Source of the DNA: Pseudozyma flocculosa PF-1
Taxonomy: Eukaryota > Basidiomycota > Ustilaginomycetes > Ustilaginales > Ustilaginaceae
Reading direction: 5' to 3'
Length of the DNA: 19,124 bases
NCBI RefSeq assembly: GCF_000417875.1
Contig: NW_006920877.1
Location: 919,717-938,840 of the forward strand
Shown: positions 18,580-19,124 of the stretch, piece after piece
Layout of the letters: each line of letters begins with the position of its first letter
Position numbering within the stretch: the first letter of the stretch is position 1
Notes under the pieces: generated by a model
Seen by the model: only the letters and a program-made list of their open reading frames with translations
The model's database searches: none
What the model was told of the DNA's origin: nothing
Translations under genes and position numbers: made by a program

Positions 18580-19124
18580 GATGGACGGATGGCAGGTGTC
18601 GTCCTGCTACGGCGATGGGGTCGGCGGTGGTACGAGGTCGAGGTCGAGGCTAGAAGATCCAAGCTGCACTGCCAAGTGGTGGTGTGTGGATGGCCAAAAA
18701 GAGTCGGTGTTGTCGCTGGTGCTGGTGGCAATGGCGGTCCGTAAGGCAGGTAGCTCGAGACGATGATGGAGAGGTGGAGCCAGGTGGACCGATGGGCACC
18801 AGCCGGTGGCGCAGCGTACCAGCCAGACGGCGGCAGCAGCAGCAGCAGCAGCAGCACCAGCCACCAGCAACAGCAGCCACCAGCACCGAGGCCCAGCCTG
18901 CGCTGGAAGCTGCGCTGCGAATTTGCGAAATTTTTGTGGGCCCGGCCTAGCCTGGCTGGCCCCCCCCGCGTCCGGTGCCCGCGCCTTGACCCTGGCCCCT
19001 CGACCCTCGACCCTCCCTCCTGCTTTCGCCCGAGACGAGGCCTGGCAAAGCGCCGCCTGCTCGGTCGGGCCAGGCCAGGCCAGGCCAGCTCTCCGCCAAG
19101 CTGGCCAGCTGAAGCTAGCCCGCC
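18580..19124 (-). promoter_or_regulatory. Upstream region of NSA2 to window end
   Basis: This holds the presumed NSA2 promoter and leader, read on the minus strand. Visible elements are a CAG/CTG tract at 18834-18854, an AT island (GCGAATTTGCGAAATTTTTG, 18918-18937) directly followed by GGGCCC, the 11-mer GCCTAGCCTGG at 18945-18955, an 8-base C run at 18960-18967 and a CAGGC-type repeat near 19070-19087. No open frame here resembles a protein. Confidence 0.5.
18834..18854. repeat. CAG/CTG trinucleotide repeat upstream of NSA2
   Basis: Seven perfect CAG units on the plus strand (CTG on the NSA2 strand) lie about 255 bp upstream of its start codon, outside any recognised coding sequence. Confidence 0.9.

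Noticed and set aside
1..19124. Metabolic gene cluster or operon
   Set aside because: The genes belong to unrelated housekeeping pathways, each has its own long upstream region, and no transporter, regulator or tailoring enzyme set is present.
1..19124. Transposons, tRNA, rRNA or viral remnants
   Set aside because: I saw no terminal repeats, transposase or reverse transcriptase motifs and no tRNA-like structure by eye; a computed search was not possible.

Overview
The window looks like nuclear DNA of a GC-rich fungus. Five of its six genes are eukaryotic housekeeping genes broken by short spliceosomal introns of roughly 100-180 bp. Splicing was worked out by hand: every proposed junction is GT..AG, keeps frame and restores a conserved protein motif. 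Very high G/C at third codon positions, pyrimidine-rich leaders and the protein flavour point to a basidiomycete, most likely a smut-type fungus (Ustilaginomycotina). The lineage is inference; nothing here names a species.

Layout, left to right. (1) 1-624, + strand: the 3' end of an unrecognised, low-complexity protein whose start lies off the window. (2) 1338-7200, +: TRM732/THADA homologue, a partner of a tRNA 2'-O-methyltransferase, two exons. (3) 7609-10020, +: GPI3/PIG-A, the catalytic glycosyltransferase of the first step of GPI-anchor synthesis, eight exons plus a probable short upstream exon at 7309-7343. (4) 11197-13548, +: NADPH-cytochrome P450 reductase, two exons. (5) 14809-16911, +: CNNM/Mam3-type DUF21-CBS membrane protein, two exons. 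(6) 17532-18579, - strand: ribosome-biogenesis factor NSA2, three exons, the first only 9 nt. NSA2 converges on the CNNM gene, and its promoter occupies the right end of the window.

The genes serve unrelated processes: tRNA modification, GPI anchors, P450/sterol redox, metal homeostasis and 60S assembly. I see no operon, biosynthetic cluster, mobile element, RNA gene or CRISPR array, and no convincing novel system. The interest lies in gene architecture. All twelve firmly placed introns share a grammar: GTG-type donors, a CTGAC-like branch motif and a long AG-free run to the acceptor. GPI3 has a likely hidden first exon and a stop-free first intron. The reductase and CNNM genes change synonymous Leu codon use from 5' to 3'. 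Promoters share an A/T-run plus GGGCC element. Many short tandem repeats sit in leaders, introns and acidic tails. Regions between genes are 400-1260 bp and hold leaders, 3' ends and simple repeats only.
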